This document shows, one piece after another, positions 9,503-19,598 of a stretch of DNA of 64,000 nt. The translations under genes were made by a program, and so were the position numbers. This stretch comes from Cellvibrio sp. 79. GTDB lineage: Bacteria; Pseudomonadota; Gammaproteobacteria; Pseudomonadales; Cellvibrionaceae. Numbering within the stretch: the stretch's first letter is position 1; each line of letters opens with the position of its first letter. Location: NCBI GenBank assembly GCA_003056245.1, contig MVDH01000001.1, positions 925,679-989,678 of the forward strand, written 5' to 3'. The notes under the pieces were generated by a model, which worked only from the letters and a program-made list of their open reading frames with translations, was not told where the DNA came from and made no database searches.

Positions 9503-10282
9503 ATGCAAGCAAGTAATGTGTTCAGGTTCGCCAGGTACATTTTGTTGGTTTTAACAACGGCATTATTGGTAAGTGGTTGCGTGTCCGAAGGTGGAAAGGC
9601 CAAGCGCCCTGTGGACAAGGAAAAGTCATTATCATTGCATATTCAGCTGGCGCAAGGTTATATCGATAAAGGCAATCGTGAATCGGCTCGCCATCATTTG
9701 CGTAAGGCAGCTGAAATTAATAGTAACTCTCCTGAGGCGACGGAAACATTAGCGCGTCTCTACCAGTTGGAAGGTGAGTCAAAGCTTGCTGAAGAAACGT
9801 TTAGAAAAGCGATTAGAGGCAAAAAGAATTTCACCCTGGCAAGAAATAACTTTGGTGTTTTTTTATTTAGTGCAAAGCGCTATGAAGAAGCGTTGGAGCA
9901 ATTTGAATTGGCGGCCGCAGACCTTGATTACAATGGTCGCGCGGCTGCTTTGGTCAATGTTGGAAGGACTGCATTGTTATTAGGAAAAAACGATCGGGCG
10001 AAAGCAGCATTCGAGCATGCATCTGTTATTGATCGTAATTCTGCGGATGCCCATATAGAACTGGCCGACATTAATTTCCAGGCAAAAGACTATGCTAAAG
10101 CCAAGGATCATTTGGACCGTTTTCAGGCAACTGGCCAACAGTCGTCCAGGGCATTATTGTTGGGTATCCGCCTCGAGCGAATTTTTGGCAACAAAGACAA
10201 AGAAGCCAGTTACGTTTTGGTATTGAAAAATCGTTTCCCTTATTCAAAGGAATATCTCGAATACAAGCAAACGATGATGTAA
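9503..10282 (+). CDS. pilW: PilW/PilF-type lipoprotein, type IV pilus secretin assembly
   Basis: A 259-residue lipoprotein: signal peptide followed by the lipobox VSGC, then tandem tetratricopeptide repeats (for example HLRKAAEINSNSPEATETLA). PilF/PilW proteins act as the pilotin that brings the secretin PilQ to the outer membrane. ATG 9503 is preferred over the in-frame ATG at 9491 because GAGGT precedes it at good distance. Position between rlmN and rodZ matches the conserved gene order. No other pilus gene lies in the window. Confidence 0.88.
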   Translation: MQASNVFRFARYILLVLTTALLVSGCVSEGGKAKRPVDKEKSLSLHIQLAQGYIDKGNRESARHHLRKAAEINSNSPEATETLARLYQLEGESKLAEETFRKAIRGKKNFTLARNNFGVFLFSAKRYEEALEQFELAAADLDYNGRAAALVNVGRTALLLGKNDRAKAAFEHASVIDRNSADAHIELADINFQAKDYAKAKDHLDRFQATGQQSSRALLLGIRLERIFGNKDKEASYVLVLKNRFPYSKEYLEYKQTMM

Positions 10283-10309
10283 AAAAATAGTACGGTTTAA
10301 AGGCGTTCA

Positions 10310-11254
10310 ATGGTTTCTGATGAAGAGAAAAAAATGGCTGAAGATAGCCGTTTCCGCGAATTATCTCCTGGCAAATTATTAGTCTGGGGGCGTGAGCGTG
10401 CCGCTTTAACTCAGGAGCAGGTCGCAAAAGAATTGTATATGACGCTGACGAAAGTGCGTGCACTGGAGTTGGATGATTATCGTCATATGGGTTCGGATAC
10501 ATTTACCCGTGGTTATCTTCGTTCCTACGCTAATTTAATAAAGCTGGACGTTGGGCAAGTATTAGCTTCTTATGATCGCCATGCCTACGCGCATGGTTTG
10601 GTTGAGCAAGTGTTACCTCGTAAGGTTGAGTCTGCATCCAAACCGTTATGGCAATTTGCCGTTATTATTGTTGGCGTTTTATTGGTGCTTTGGCTGATAT
10701 CCGTGTGGTTTTTTGATAATCGCAAAGAGCCTTCCTACAATATTCCTGCCGCTATTGTTTCCCCTTCAGAAAGTTATGTAACTACGAGCTTAATCGCAAG
10801 TTCGATTACCTCAATCGAGTCTTCTTCTGTGACTCTTTCATCTGCAGCAATTATTAGCCCGTTAGAAAATTCTGTTGTTGGTTCGCATGCCGTTTCCAGT
10901 GTCGCCAATACATCCGCGAATAATCCGGCAAATGTATTGATCAAGAGTAGCATCAAGTCTGAAGCTTCATCGAGCTCAAAAACGTTAGTGCGCGGTAATG
11001 CGTTGGATCAAATAGTATTTTCATTTTCGGCAGAGTGTTGGTTGGAAGTAAGTGACTCAAGAGGTGATGTCCTGGTGGCTGATTTGCAACCAACGGGAGG
11101 TCATCTGGTTTTGCAGGGAAAAGCGCCGTTTGATGTGAAACTAGGGAATGCTTCGGCGGTTCAAATTGAATTAAACGATGAAAAAGTTGCAGTAGTTCCT
11201 GCATTGGGAACTAACGTGCTTAGCTTGAAAATTGGTAAATCCACAAGCCAATAG
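10310..11254 (+). CDS. rodZ: RodZ, cell-shape protein linking MreB to the membrane
   Basis: A 314-residue protein with a cytoplasmic HTH_25 domain (about residues 18-90, ending TRGYLRSYANLI), one membrane helix (about 123-142, LWQFAVIIVGVLLVLWLISVW), a serine-rich periplasmic linker (about 155-225) and a C-terminal DUF4115 domain (FSAECWLEVSDSRGDVL...). RodZ connects the MreB cytoskeleton with the elongation machinery. The poly-serine character of the linker resembles the linkers of secreted enzymes of this organism. It lies between pilW and ispG as in Pseudomonas. Confidence 0.92.
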   Translation: MVSDEEKKMAEDSRFRELSPGKLLVWGRERAALTQEQVAKELYMTLTKVRALELDDYRHMGSDTFTRGYLRSYANLIKLDVGQVLASYDRHAYAHGLVEQVLPRKVESASKPLWQFAVIIVGVLLVLWLISVWFFDNRKEPSYNIPAAIVSPSESYVTTSLIASSITSIESSSVTLSSAAIISPLENSVVGSHAVSSVANTSANNPANVLIKSSIKSEASSSSKTLVRGNALDQIVFSFSAECWLEVSDSRGDVLVADLQPTGGHLVLQGKAPFDVKLGNASAVQIELNDEKVAVVPALGTNVLSLKIGKSTSQ

Positions 11255-11278
11255 GGCGTGGATTAATTAGGAAATAAT

Positions 11279-12403
11279 ATGCACTGCGAATCTCCGATAA
11301 AGCGTCGTAAATCTCGCCAGATTATGGTGGGAAATGTGCCTGTAGGTGGCGATGCACCTATCTCTGTGCAAAGTATGACGAACACAGAAACAACTGATGT
11401 TGCTGCAACTGTCGATCAAATAAAGCGTATCCAGCTGGCCGGCGCCGATATTATTCGCGTTTCTGTTCCGTCAATGGAGGCGGCGGAAGCGTTTGGTGAA
11501 ATTCGCAAGCAAGTGAATATCCCATTGGTCGCTGATATTCATTTTGATTATCGTATTGCGTTGCGTGTTGCTGATTTAGGTGTGGATTGCCTCAGAATTA
11601 ATCCGGGCAACATTGGTCGCGAAAAGCGTATTAAAGCAGTTGTTGATAAGGCGCGTGATTTAAATATACCAATCCGTATTGGTGTGAATGCCGGGTCACT
11701 TGAAAAAGATTTGCAAAAAAAATACGGCGAGCCTACTCCGGATGCGCTCGTGGAATCGGCGTTGCGTCATGTTGAAATTCTTGATGAGTTAAATTTCTAC
11801 AACTTCAAAGTCAGCGTAAAGGCATCTGATGTATTTATGGCTGTAGCAGCTTATCGCAAGCTGGCAACGCTGATCGAGCAGCCGTTACACCTTGGTATTA
11901 CCGAGGCCGGTGGTTTGCGGTCAGGTACAGTAAAGTCTGCAATTGGTTTGGGGGCCTTATTGATGGATGGTATCGGCGATACGATTCGCGTATCGCTGGC
12001 TGCAGATCCGGTTGAAGAAATTAAAGTCGGCTGGGACATGCTGCGTAGTTTGAAAATCCGTAGCAAAGGTGTGAATTTTATTGCCTGCCCCAGTTGTTCA
12101 CGTCAAAATTTTGATGTAATTAAAACCATGAATGACCTGGAGCAACGCGTAGAAGATATTACGGTCCCCTTGGATGTGGCGGTAATTGGTTGTGTGGTTA
12201 ACGGGCCTGGCGAGGCTAAAGAGGCAGATCTTGGTTTGGCTGGCGGCACACCAAGCAATTTGATTTATATTGATGGTGAGCCTAACCAAAAATTAACCAA
12301 TGAAAATCTGGTGGATAATCTGGAGCGTTTGATTCGGGCAAAAGCGGCGCAAAAGCAAGCGCAACTCGAAGAAGATGCGAAAAATATTATTGTCAGAGTC
12401 TAG
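11279..12403 (+). CDS. ispG: IspG, 4-hydroxy-3-methylbut-2-enyl diphosphate synthase
   Basis: Penultimate enzyme of the MEP isoprenoid pathway; it reduces methylerythritol cyclodiphosphate using a [4Fe-4S] cluster. The 374-residue protein has the cluster cysteines in [13 protein letters not shown] and [18 protein letters not shown]. It begins 24 bp after rodZ. It is one of the Fe-S enzymes that would depend on the assembly operon at the left end of the window. Confidence 0.97.
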   Translation: MHCESPIKRRKSRQIMVGNVPVGGDAPISVQSMTNTETTDVAATVDQIKRIQLAGADIIRVSVPSMEAAEAFGEIRKQVNIPLVADIHFDYRIALRVADLGVDCLRINPGNIGREKRIKAVVDKARDLNIPIRIGVNAGSLEKDLQKKYGEPTPDALVESALRHVEILDELNFYNFKVSVKASDVFMAVAAYRKLATLIEQPLHLGITEAGGLRSGTVKSAIGLGALLMDGIGDTIRVSLAADPVEEIKVGWDMLRSLKIRSKGVNFIACPSCSRQNFDVIKTMNDLEQRVEDITVPLDVAVIGCVVNGPGEAKEADLGLAGGTPSNLIYIDGEPNQKLTNENLVDNLERLIRAKAAQKQAQLEEDAKNIIVRV

Positions 12404-12436
12404 TGTCCGGCCAGTAAAAATTATTAAGGTTTTCAA

Positions 12437-13708
12437 TTGAAAAAAATTCAAGCAATTCGCGGCATGAATGATTTGCTGCCGGCAGATTCTCCGTTATGGC
12501 AATACGTTGAAGGTGTAGTAACCGACATCCTTGCACGCTATGGTTATCAGGAAATTCGTTTCCCTATTGTGGAATCGACAGAACTTTTTAAACGTTCTAT
12601 TGGTGAAGTCACTGATATTGTTGAAAAAGAAATGTATACCTTCGACGATCGCAACGGTGACAGTTTGACCCTTCGTCCCGAAGGCACTGCCTGTTGTGTT
12701 CGCGCCTGCGAAGAAAATGGTTTGTTATACAATCAAACCCAGCGCTTATGGTACATGGGGCCAATGTTCCGTCATGAGCGTCCTCAAAAAGGGCGCTATC
12801 GACAATTTCACCAAATTGGTGTTGAAACATTTGGTATGCAAGGCCCGGATATTGATGCAGAAGTTTTATTGCTGAGTGCACGTATATTGCGTGAACTGGG
12901 CGTTATTTCCCATGTGCAGCTCCAGATTAATTCTTTGGGAAGCGCAGAAGCGCGAGCTAATTATAAAAGTGCGTTGGTTGCTTACCTGAGCAATGTGCAG
13001 GAGCAGTTGGATGAAGATAGTAAGCGCAGGTTGGAAAGTAATCCTCTGCGTATTTTGGATTCCAAGGATGCAAATACCCAGGCTTTGCTTAATAATGCGC
13101 CGGTATTGCTGGATCATCTTGATGAAGAGTCGCGTCAGCACTTCGAAGGTTTAAAGCAATTGCTTGATGCTGCGGGTATTCAGTATCAAGTTAATCCACG
13201 CTTGGTGCGTGGCCTTGATTATTATGGTAAAACGGCATTCGAATGGGTTACTGCTAAACTGGGCGCGCAAAGCACGGTATGTGCTGGCGGACGTTATGAT
13301 GGATTAGTTGAACAACTGGGGGGTAAAGCAACACCGGCGGTGGGTTTTGGTATAGGTTTGGAACGATTGGTGTTGTTGGTGCAAGCTATTGAAGCCGTGC
13401 CTGAAAAATTGGATCAACAAGCGGATGTGTTTTTGGTTGCGGTGGGCAATGTTCAAACTGTTGCTATGCAATTGGCTGAGCGTATTCGCGATGAGTTACC
13501 TTTTATTCGTCTGATGGTAAATTGTGGTGGTGGTAATTTCAAAAACCAGTTTAAAAAAGCAGATAAGTCAGGGGCCGATATCGCGCTCATCTTGGGTGAA
13601 GATGAAGCGAACGAGGGCAAACTGGCAGTCAAATTCTTGCGTCAGGAGGTTGAGCAACAAACTCTATCCTTTGATGATGCAATTCGCTGGTTAGAAACTC
13701 TTGAATAA
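12437..13708 (+). CDS. hisS: Histidyl-tRNA synthetase
   Basis: Class II aminoacyl-tRNA synthetase, 423 residues. The class motifs and histidine loops are visible: [24 protein letters not shown] and [15 protein letters not shown], with [11 protein letters not shown] as motif 3. The C-terminal anticodon-binding domain follows. The start is TTG at 12437, which gives [15 protein letters not shown] as in other HisS proteins. Position after ispG is conserved. Confidence 0.97.
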   Translation: MKKIQAIRGMNDLLPADSPLWQYVEGVVTDILARYGYQEIRFPIVESTELFKRSIGEVTDIVEKEMYTFDDRNGDSLTLRPEGTACCVRACEENGLLYNQTQRLWYMGPMFRHERPQKGRYRQFHQIGVETFGMQGPDIDAEVLLLSARILRELGVISHVQLQINSLGSAEARANYKSALVAYLSNVQEQLDEDSKRRLESNPLRILDSKDANTQALLNNAPVLLDHLDEESRQHFEGLKQLLDAAGIQYQVNPRLVRGLDYYGKTAFEWVTAKLGAQSTVCAGGRYDGLVEQLGGKATPAVGFGIGLERLVLLVQAIEAVPEKLDQQADVFLVAVGNVQTVAMQLAERIRDELPFIRLMVNCGGGNFKNQFKKADKSGADIALILGEDEANEGKLAVKFLRQEVEQQTLSFDDAIRWLETLE

Positions 13709-13806
13709 CTATTACCTGAGTGGTTTGGTTATCACTGAGTAAAAAAATAACGTTTTTTAAATCATACATTGTTTGCGCATTGCGCTAAGACCAACAGGAG
13801 TCAATT

Positions 13807-14511
13807 GTGAGTGTACATCTTTCAGAAGAAGAACAATTAGAAGCACTTAAACGCTGGTGGAAAGATTACGGTAAAGTGGTCGTAACTGCCGTAATTATTG
13901 CTGTCGTTGCTTATTTTGGTTACACCGCGTGGCAAGACCAAAAACGCCAAAAAGCTGAAAAAGCTTCCGAGGTTTATGAACAACTTTTAAAGCTGGTAAA
14001 TGTTGAGCCGGGAAAAACATTAAGTGATTCTGACAAGGCGACAGCAACACATTTGGCTACAGAATTAAAGGACGCAAACAGTAAAAGTATGTACGCACAC
14101 AGTGCCGCATTCTTCCTCGCAAAAATCGCTGTAGAAGATGGTAAATTGGACGCAGCCGTGACTGAACTAAAATGGGTTTTGTCTGCCAAACCGGATGCTG
14201 CAACCGAGCAACTGGCGCGTCTTCGTTTGGCTCGCGTATTAACTGCCCAAAAAGCTTATGCGGATGCGCTTGCACAATTGTCCCCTGAGCCTGCGACAGC
14301 GTTTATCGCTGAGTATGCTGAGGCTCGCGGTGATATTCTGAAATCACAAGGTGATTTGGATGCTGCTCGTACCGCCTATGAAAAGGCCCTTGCGGCAACA
14401 GATCCACAACAACAAGAGCGTTTTATGTTATTGCAAATGAAAGTTGACGATTTGAAAGTTGATTCAGCAGTTCCCGCTGCTGCACCGGCTGCCGGGGAGA
14501 AAGCTCAATGA
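13807..14511 (+). CDS. yfgM: YfgM-like inner-membrane TPR protein (SecYEG-associated)
   Basis: A 234-residue protein with a short cytoplasmic N-terminus (SEEEQLEALKRWWKDYGK), one membrane helix (about residues 22-40) and a periplasmic TPR-like domain. YfgM of E. coli associates with the SecYEG translocon and the chaperone PpiD. The GTG start follows CAGGAGT. The gene overlaps bamB by 4 bp (ATGA), and the hisS-yfgM-bamB-der order is the standard one. Confidence 0.92.
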   Translation: MSVHLSEEEQLEALKRWWKDYGKVVVTAVIIAVVAYFGYTAWQDQKRQKAEKASEVYEQLLKLVNVEPGKTLSDSDKATATHLATELKDANSKSMYAHSAAFFLAKIAVEDGKLDAAVTELKWVLSAKPDAATEQLARLRLARVLTAQKAYADALAQLSPEPATAFIAEYAEARGDILKSQGDLDAARTAYEKALAATDPQQQERFMLLQMKVDDLKVDSAVPAAAPAAGEKAQ

Positions 14512-15734
14512 TGCAAGCCTCGGTAAGATGTCTTGGCTGGCTGGTATTGCTGTGCGCATTCACCTTGTCGGGTTGTTCCTGGTTTAGTAAAAAAACCGGC
14601 AATGAGCCTTTGGAATTAGTGGATTTCAAAGAAACTGTAGATTTGGATAAGGTTTGGAAGCGTGGTATCGGCGAAGGACAAAACGAAGGCTTTAGTCGTC
14701 TTACCCCTGCCTTGGATAAAGAGGCAATTTATGCAGTTGATTATGAAGGTTTGCTGGTAGCGGCGAATGCTTCAACTGGAAAAAAACTATGGAGCAAAAA
14801 AATTAATCAACCCAAGCTGGGTTTATGGGGCTGGTTAAAAAGTTTTGTAGTGGCTGGTGATGCCAACTATCAAATTGTTGGCGGTCTTGGTGCTGAAAAC
14901 GGTTTGTTATTAGTAGCAACCTATGCTGGTGAGGTGATGGCTCTTTCACCGGAAAATGGTGGCGAGTTATGGCGTACACAAGTTCCCGGTGAAATAGTTT
15001 CTGCTCCTCGCACAAATGGAAGTGTGGTCGCAGCTCAAACTGTTAATGGGAAGTTATTTGCGCTGGATGCAAAAACCGGTTCGCAACTTTGGTTCTACGA
15101 TAATCCCCCTCCTGTATTGACCCTGCGCGGCACGCCATCACCCATTGTGACTGATACTGCTATTTACGCCGGCTTTTCGAATGGTCGCATGATGGCTTTC
15201 AATCCTGACAATGGGCTGATTTTGTGGGAGCAACGCATTGCCGTACCCAAAGGGCGTTCAGAATTGGAGAGAATGGTGGACATTCATTCAACTCCATTGG
15301 AAAAAGATGGTGTGATTTATGTGGGAACCTATCAGGGGCGTGTGAGTGCATTATCACGTGGAACTGGTAGTCCTTTATGGGGACAAGATGCTTCAACAAG
15401 CGAAAATCTTGCGATTTCCGGCGATAAGTTATTTGTCAGCCATTCTGACGGAAAAGTAATTGCCTATAACGCTGCGAGTGGTGAGCAATTATGGGTCAAT
15501 GACAAAATGTTACGTCGTGGTTTGAATGGGCCTCAAGTCTTTGGAGATTACGTTGCAGTTGTGGATTATAAAGGCTACATGCATATTCTTAATCAAGCTG
15601 ATGGCGAATTTGCGGCGCGAGTCAGAGTTGACCGTAAAGGAGCAAGAGCTCCTATGCTTACCAATGGTGAAACTTTGTATGTATATACCAATCGTGGAAA
15701 GTTAATTGCCTATCAGGTTAAAAAAGCCAAATAA
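14508..15734 (+). CDS. bamB: BamB, outer-membrane beta-barrel assembly lipoprotein
   Basis: A 408-residue lipoprotein with lipobox LSGC (about residues 21-24) and an eight-bladed beta-propeller made of PQQ-like repeats such as GKKLWSKKIN, GGELWRTQVP and GEQLWVNDKM. BamB is a non-essential subunit of the BAM complex that folds outer-membrane proteins. The start overlaps the yfgM stop. A strong terminator lies directly downstream. Confidence 0.96.
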   Translation: MMQASVRCLGWLVLLCAFTLSGCSWFSKKTGNEPLELVDFKETVDLDKVWKRGIGEGQNEGFSRLTPALDKEAIYAVDYEGLLVAANASTGKKLWSKKINQPKLGLWGWLKSFVVAGDANYQIVGGLGAENGLLLVATYAGEVMALSPENGGELWRTQVPGEIVSAPRTNGSVVAAQTVNGKLFALDAKTGSQLWFYDNPPPVLTLRGTPSPIVTDTAIYAGFSNGRMMAFNPDNGLILWEQRIAVPKGRSELERMVDIHSTPLEKDGVIYVGTYQGRVSALSRGTGSPLWGQDASTSENLAISGDKLFVSHSDGKVIAYNAASGEQLWVNDKMLRRGLNGPQVFGDYVAVVDYKGYMHILNQADGEFAARVRVDRKGARAPMLTNGETLYVYTNRGKLIAYQVKKAK

Positions 15735-15755
15735 GCTTTTTTTACCCAACTAAAG

Positions 15756-15818
15756 ACCAGCCGCCCGAGCTTACCGTTAATAATTAAGGTAAACTTCAGG
15801 GCGGCTGGTTTTGTTTTA
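15756..15818 (+). terminator. Rho-independent terminator after bamB
   Basis: Eleven-base perfect arms ACCAGCCGCCC (15756-15766) and GGGCGGCTGGT (15799-15809) enclose a nested weaker hairpin (GCTTACC with GGTAAAC) and are followed by TTTTGTTTT. It separates the yfgM-bamB transcript from der. Confidence 0.85.
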
Positions 15819-15877
15819 TCCCTCTGATTTTATATGGCGACTAATTTTCGCCTTAATCGTTAGCAACTGATACTTTT

Positions 15878-17284
15878 ATGATAATCCCTGTAATAGCACT
15901 TGTTGGCCGCCCGAATGTGGGCAAATCCACCTTGTTTAACCGTCTCACCCAATCTCGTGATGCTTTGGTCGCTGACTATCCCGGTTTAACCCGTGATCGT
16001 AAATATGGTGAAGGAGTATTGGAAAACCGTCGTTTTATTGTCATCGATACTGGCGGTATTAGTGGTGAGGAAGAAGGTATTGACAGCATGATGGCTGGCC
16101 AATCGCTATTGGCTATTCAGGAAGCTGATATTGTTTTATTTATCGTCGATAGCCGCGTCGGTTTAAATCCAGCAGATGAAACGATTGCAAAGCATTTACG
16201 TGTTAATAATAAAAAAACTTATCTTGTAGCCAACAAAATTGATGGAATGGACCCGGATATAGCACTGGCTCCTTTCTATGAGTTGGGGCTTGGCGAGGTT
16301 TATCCAACAACGGCAAGTCATGGTCGTGGTGTCAGATCGTTGATGGAGGAAGTGCTCGCCGGTATTCCCGAGCTGCCGGAGGATTATCAACCGGAAGAGG
16401 CCGCCGGTATCAAGATTGCTATTGTTGGACGGCCAAATGTCGGTAAGTCAACATTGGTGAATCGCTTGCTAGGTGAAGATCGCGTTGTTGTATACGATCA
16501 ACCGGGCACGACTCGTGACTCGATTTATATTAACTACACACGTCTTGATAAGCCTTACACCATTATTGATACTGCGGGCGTTAGGCGAAGAAAAAATATA
16601 GATTTAATGGTAGAGAAATTCTCGATCGTAAAAACCATGCAGGCCATTGCTGACGCAAATGTAGTTGTTTTGGTTATGGATGCCAGTGAAGGAGTGGTCG
16701 AGCAGGATTTGCATTTAATGGGAACGACAATTGAAGCTGGCAGAGCACTGGTGATTGCTCTGAATAAATGGGATGGGTTGGATGAGTCACATAAACAATA
16801 TGTGAAAAGTGAAATTGAGCGCCGGCTACGGTTTGTAGATTTTGCGACCATACATTTTATTTCAGCGTTGCATGGCACCGGAGTTGGGAATCTATATAAA
16901 TCCATAGAGCTTGCCTATCAGTCTGCAACCGACAAATTCAGCACTAATTACCTTACACGTATTCTGCAGGATGCTGTGCGCGAACATCAGCCGCCCATGA
17001 TTCAAGGGCGCCGTATAAAATTGCGCTACGCGCATCCGGGTGGCCATAATCCACCAATTATCGTAATTCACGGAAATCAAACTAACGATATCCCGACTTT
17101 TTATACCAAATATCTTGAAAAAACTTATCGTCGTGTTTTGGACCTGCATGGCACTCCGATCAAAATTGAATATCGAAATAACGATAACCCCTACAGTGAA
17201 CGCAAGAAAAAAATGACCCAGCGTCAATTAATTCAAATGCGGCGTAAAACTGAACGGGAAAACAAAAATCCTAAAAAACAGTAA
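15878..17284 (+). CDS. der: Der (EngA), ribosome-biogenesis GTPase with two G domains
   Basis: A 468-residue GTPase needed for 50S maturation. There are two tandem G domains, each with a P-loop [10 protein letters not shown] (about residues 10-19 and 186-195), DTGG and DTAG switch motifs, and NKID/NKWD specificity motifs. A KH-like domain and a basic tail ([14 protein letters not shown]) follow. It is the last gene of the conserved block before an unrelated signalling pair. Confidence 0.97.
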   Translation: MIIPVIALVGRPNVGKSTLFNRLTQSRDALVADYPGLTRDRKYGEGVLENRRFIVIDTGGISGEEEGIDSMMAGQSLLAIQEADIVLFIVDSRVGLNPADETIAKHLRVNNKKTYLVANKIDGMDPDIALAPFYELGLGEVYPTTASHGRGVRSLMEEVLAGIPELPEDYQPEEAAGIKIAIVGRPNVGKSTLVNRLLGEDRVVVYDQPGTTRDSIYINYTRLDKPYTIIDTAGVRRRKNIDLMVEKFSIVKTMQAIADANVVVLVMDASEGVVEQDLHLMGTTIEAGRALVIALNKWDGLDESHKQYVKSEIERRLRFVDFATIHFISALHGTGVGNLYKSIELAYQSATDKFSTNYLTRILQDAVREHQPPMIQGRRIKLRYAHPGGHNPPIIVIHGNQTNDIPTFYTKYLEKTYRRVLDLHGTPIKIEYRNNDNPYSERKKKMTQRQLIQMRRKTERENKNPKKQ

Positions 17285-17336
17285 TCACTGGCAACAAAAA
17301 AAGCGCGTAAACTGGTTTTGATTGATAGGAGGTGGA

Positions 17337-17434
17337 GTGCTTGCGATCACCTCGCTGAAGGAGTAGTGTTACGCGCCTTAGTTGTTATGCCTGAAACTGT
17401 ATTAATTAACCGAGCTGAAGATGACGTCCGCTAG
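17337..17434 (+). other. Two possible mini-ORFs before the receiver-PP2C gene
   Basis: A 9-codon frame (GTG 17337 to TAG 17366) has a textbook AGGAGG at 17327-17332. Its stop overlaps by one base a GTG that opens a 22-codon frame (17366-17434) preceded by GAAGGAG. The second frame runs 14 bases into the phosphatase gene. This could be a translationally coupled leader; equally, the SD-like sequences may be chance. A long-range inverted repeat (GCGCGTAA near 17303, TTACGCGC near 17370) surrounds the first frame. Confidence 0.3.
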
Positions 17435-18617
17435 CCGAAAGCTGCTTATCATCGATGACGATGCCCTTGTACGCCAGAGTATCGTGACTTATCTTACGGA
17501 CAGTGGTTTTAATGTCACTGCTACCTCTGACGCTCCCTCTGCGCTCGATATCCTGGCTTCATCCAACTATCTTCCCGACCTGATTCTTACCGATTTGCGA
17601 ATGCCTAATGGAGATGGTTTGCAGTTGCTGCAAACCCTGAATGATCTTCATGATGGCATTCCCGTCATAGTCATATCCGGTGCAGGAGTGATGAATGATG
17701 TTGTGGGCGCTTTGCGCTTGGGCGCGCGCGATTACCTTATCAAACCGCTGGTGGACCTTGAGGTTCTGGTACATTCAATCAATAAAGTATTGGATCGCCA
17801 GGATCTGGAAGAGGAGAACCGTCGTTATCGTGCGCAGTTGGAAGAGGCTAACCGGGAGCTGCGCGAAAATTTGCGGGTGCTGGAAAGGGACCAGATTGCG
17901 GGTAGAAGAGTGCAGCGTCGGCTCATGCCTTCAGGTATCACTACTGAGGAAGGTTATACGGCAGCCCACACGATAGTTCCCTCGCTTTTCCTGAGTGGTG
18001 ATTTTGTTGACTATGCCCATATCCGGAAGCGCTATTTGGCTTTTTATCTCGCGGATGTATCTGGGCATGGTGCTTCTTCTGCATTTGTTACTATCTGGTT
18101 AAAACATCTTGTGAGCCGTATGGTGCGGGAAGAAGGCTTATTCGGTGACGAAACTTCGTTTGCCCAAGGGGCAAATGTTATGTTACGCCAGATCAATCGG
18201 GAGTTGCATGAGACGCGTCTGAGCCATCATTTGACGCTATTTGTGGGGGTAATTGATACCCATACTAATCAAATGCACTACGTAGTCGCCGGTCACTTGC
18301 CAATGCCAATCCTGATTACACCTGAGGGTGCAAGTTATCTGGCAGGTCGTGGTAAACCCGTTGGAATTTTCAAGGATGTTGAGTGGGATGTATATGAATG
18401 CGATTTACCCGGAAAATTTGCGTTAGTATGTTTCTCTGATGGTGTGTTGGAAATCATGCCGGATCAGGAGCTACAAGATAAAGAAGCTCATCTTTTAAAA
18501 CTAATTTCATCAAGTAGTGGCGATTTGGAATCTGTCTGCAATACTTTAGTTATAAAGGAGATTCGCGATAATCCTGATGATATCGCAGTTTTATCCATAT
18601 CCCGAGGTGTTAGTTAA
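17421..18617 (+). CDS. hsbR: Response regulator with PP2C phosphatase output (HsbR/RsbU type)
   Basis: A 398-residue protein. An N-terminal receiver domain (about 7-122) has the acidic pocket DDD and phosphoacceptor D58 in LILTDLRMPNGDG; a short coiled coil (about 130-165) follows, then a SpoIIE/PP2C phosphatase domain with metal-binding motifs GDFVDY, ADVSGHG, FSDGVLE and NPDDIAVL. Such proteins dephosphorylate a STAS-domain antagonist in partner-switching modules. The STAS gene begins at the stop codon of this gene (TAATG). The architecture and order match HsbR-HsbA of Pseudomonas aeruginosa, which links an anti-sigma factor with the motile-sessile switch; the symbol is assigned on that basis. 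The flgM partner is not in the window. Confidence 0.85.
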   Translation: MTSASRKLLIIDDDALVRQSIVTYLTDSGFNVTATSDAPSALDILASSNYLPDLILTDLRMPNGDGLQLLQTLNDLHDGIPVIVISGAGVMNDVVGALRLGARDYLIKPLVDLEVLVHSINKVLDRQDLEEENRRYRAQLEEANRELRENLRVLERDQIAGRRVQRRLMPSGITTEEGYTAAHTIVPSLFLSGDFVDYAHIRKRYLAFYLADVSGHGASSAFVTIWLKHLVSRMVREEGLFGDETSFAQGANVMLRQINRELHETRLSHHLTLFVGVIDTHTNQMHYVVAGHLPMPILITPEGASYLAGRGKPVGIFKDVEWDVYECDLPGKFALVCFSDGVLEIMPDQELQDKEAHLLKLISSSSGDLESVCNTLVIKEIRDNPDDIAVLSISRGVS

Positions 18618-19099
18618 TGAAGCCCGGCCAAATTCTCGTTGCTGATCACAACGGCGTGTACGTTATCAAAATGCTGGGTGATGTTCGCCTGACATTATGT
18701 ATTTCTTTTGATCAATTCATTGATTCCATGTTTAAGCGTGCTGATTTCACTTCTGTACTTTTTGATCTTTCCGAAGCGGAAGCGATTGATAGTACGACAC
18801 TCGGTCTGATGGCTAAAATCTCCATTCTCGGACAAGAGCGCTGCGGAATAATGCCGGTAATTCTAGCGAGTAATCCGAGTATCCAGCGTATTCTCCAGAC
18901 TATGGGTTTTGCAGATATTTTTACAATAGTTGATAAGCTGGATTCACCAGTGTTAGCGAATCACCCGCTAAATTGCATTAATTGTGATGAACAGGAAGTA
19001 AAAGAAAAAGTTATTGAGGCGCATAAAATCCTGATGGGATTGAATGCCAGTAACGCAGATACGTTTCGTAATCTGGTCAATATGCTGGAAAACTGCTAA
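18617..19099 (+). CDS. hsbA: STAS-domain anti-sigma-factor antagonist (HsbA type)
   Basis: A 160-residue protein with an N-terminal STAS domain; the conserved phosphorylatable serine region is EAIDSTTLGLMAKI (about residues 56-69). About 50 helical residues follow (EVKEKVIEAHKILMGLNASNADTFRNLV), as in HsbA of pseudomonads. When dephosphorylated by the upstream PP2C protein it is expected to bind a partner. The ATG overlaps the upstream stop, which supports coupling. No dedicated kinase gene lies next to it; in the P. aeruginosa model HsbR itself can act as kinase. Confidence 0.83.
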   Translation: MKPGQILVADHNGVYVIKMLGDVRLTLCISFDQFIDSMFKRADFTSVLFDLSEAEAIDSTTLGLMAKISILGQERCGIMPVILASNPSIQRILQTMGFADIFTIVDKLDSPVLANHPLNCINCDEQEVKEKVIEAHKILMGLNASNADTFRNLVNMLENC

Positions 19100-19122
19100 G
19101 GCTGTGAAACTCCACTAAAAAT

Positions 19123-19590
19123 TTATTTAAGCCCAGTTAAAACAGCTTTAACCTGGCTCTTGGCGCGAATGAACTCTGAGTGGGGCAGGTAAATTAAATC
19201 TGCGACCTTACGAATCAAATAATCTTCATATTTATCCAAATTCCCATCGGCAAATGCCATCTCCCACATTGCCTTTACTAAATTGAATTTCTCTGTGCCA
19301 TCACAATGTTGATTAATGATTTGGGTAAATTGGTGCAAAGAGGTTGCATGATTTGACTCGCTTTTTGCCAGTGTAATCAATTCCGATATTTCATCGGGTG
19401 TGAGCGAATATTTGCTTTTCAGGGAGAGGCTTAACGATTCCAATTCCTGGTCAGAAAATTGGTGATCAGCCATTGCAACTTCAATCAATAATGCAGCAAC
19501 AGCCAACTGTTTTTGATGAGTTGATAGGACATGGATAGCGCCACCTGGTTGCAAGTGACGCTCGATAAAGCGAGAAAGCTTGTTAAGCAC
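19123..19590 (-). CDS. TerB-like protein of unknown function
   Basis: A 155-residue, mostly helical protein with the TerB-family pattern of paired acidic repeats: VAALLIEVAMADHQFSDQELESL and KAMWEMAFADGNLDKYEDYLIRKVADLIYL. TerB-like domains occur in tellurite-resistance proteins and in many stand-alone proteins without known role. The gene starts 8 bp after the transaldolase stop, so the two are probably co-transcribed. No other ter gene is nearby, so tellurite resistance should not be assumed. Confidence 0.75.
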   Translation of the reverse strand: MLNKLSRFIERHLQPGGAIHVLSTHQKQLAVAALLIEVAMADHQFSDQELESLSLSLKSKYSLTPDEISELITLAKSESNHATSLHQFTQIINQHCDGTEKFNLVKAMWEMAFADGNLDKYEDYLIRKVADLIYLPHSEFIRAKSQVKAVLTGLK

Positions 19591-19598
19591 GAGACTTT

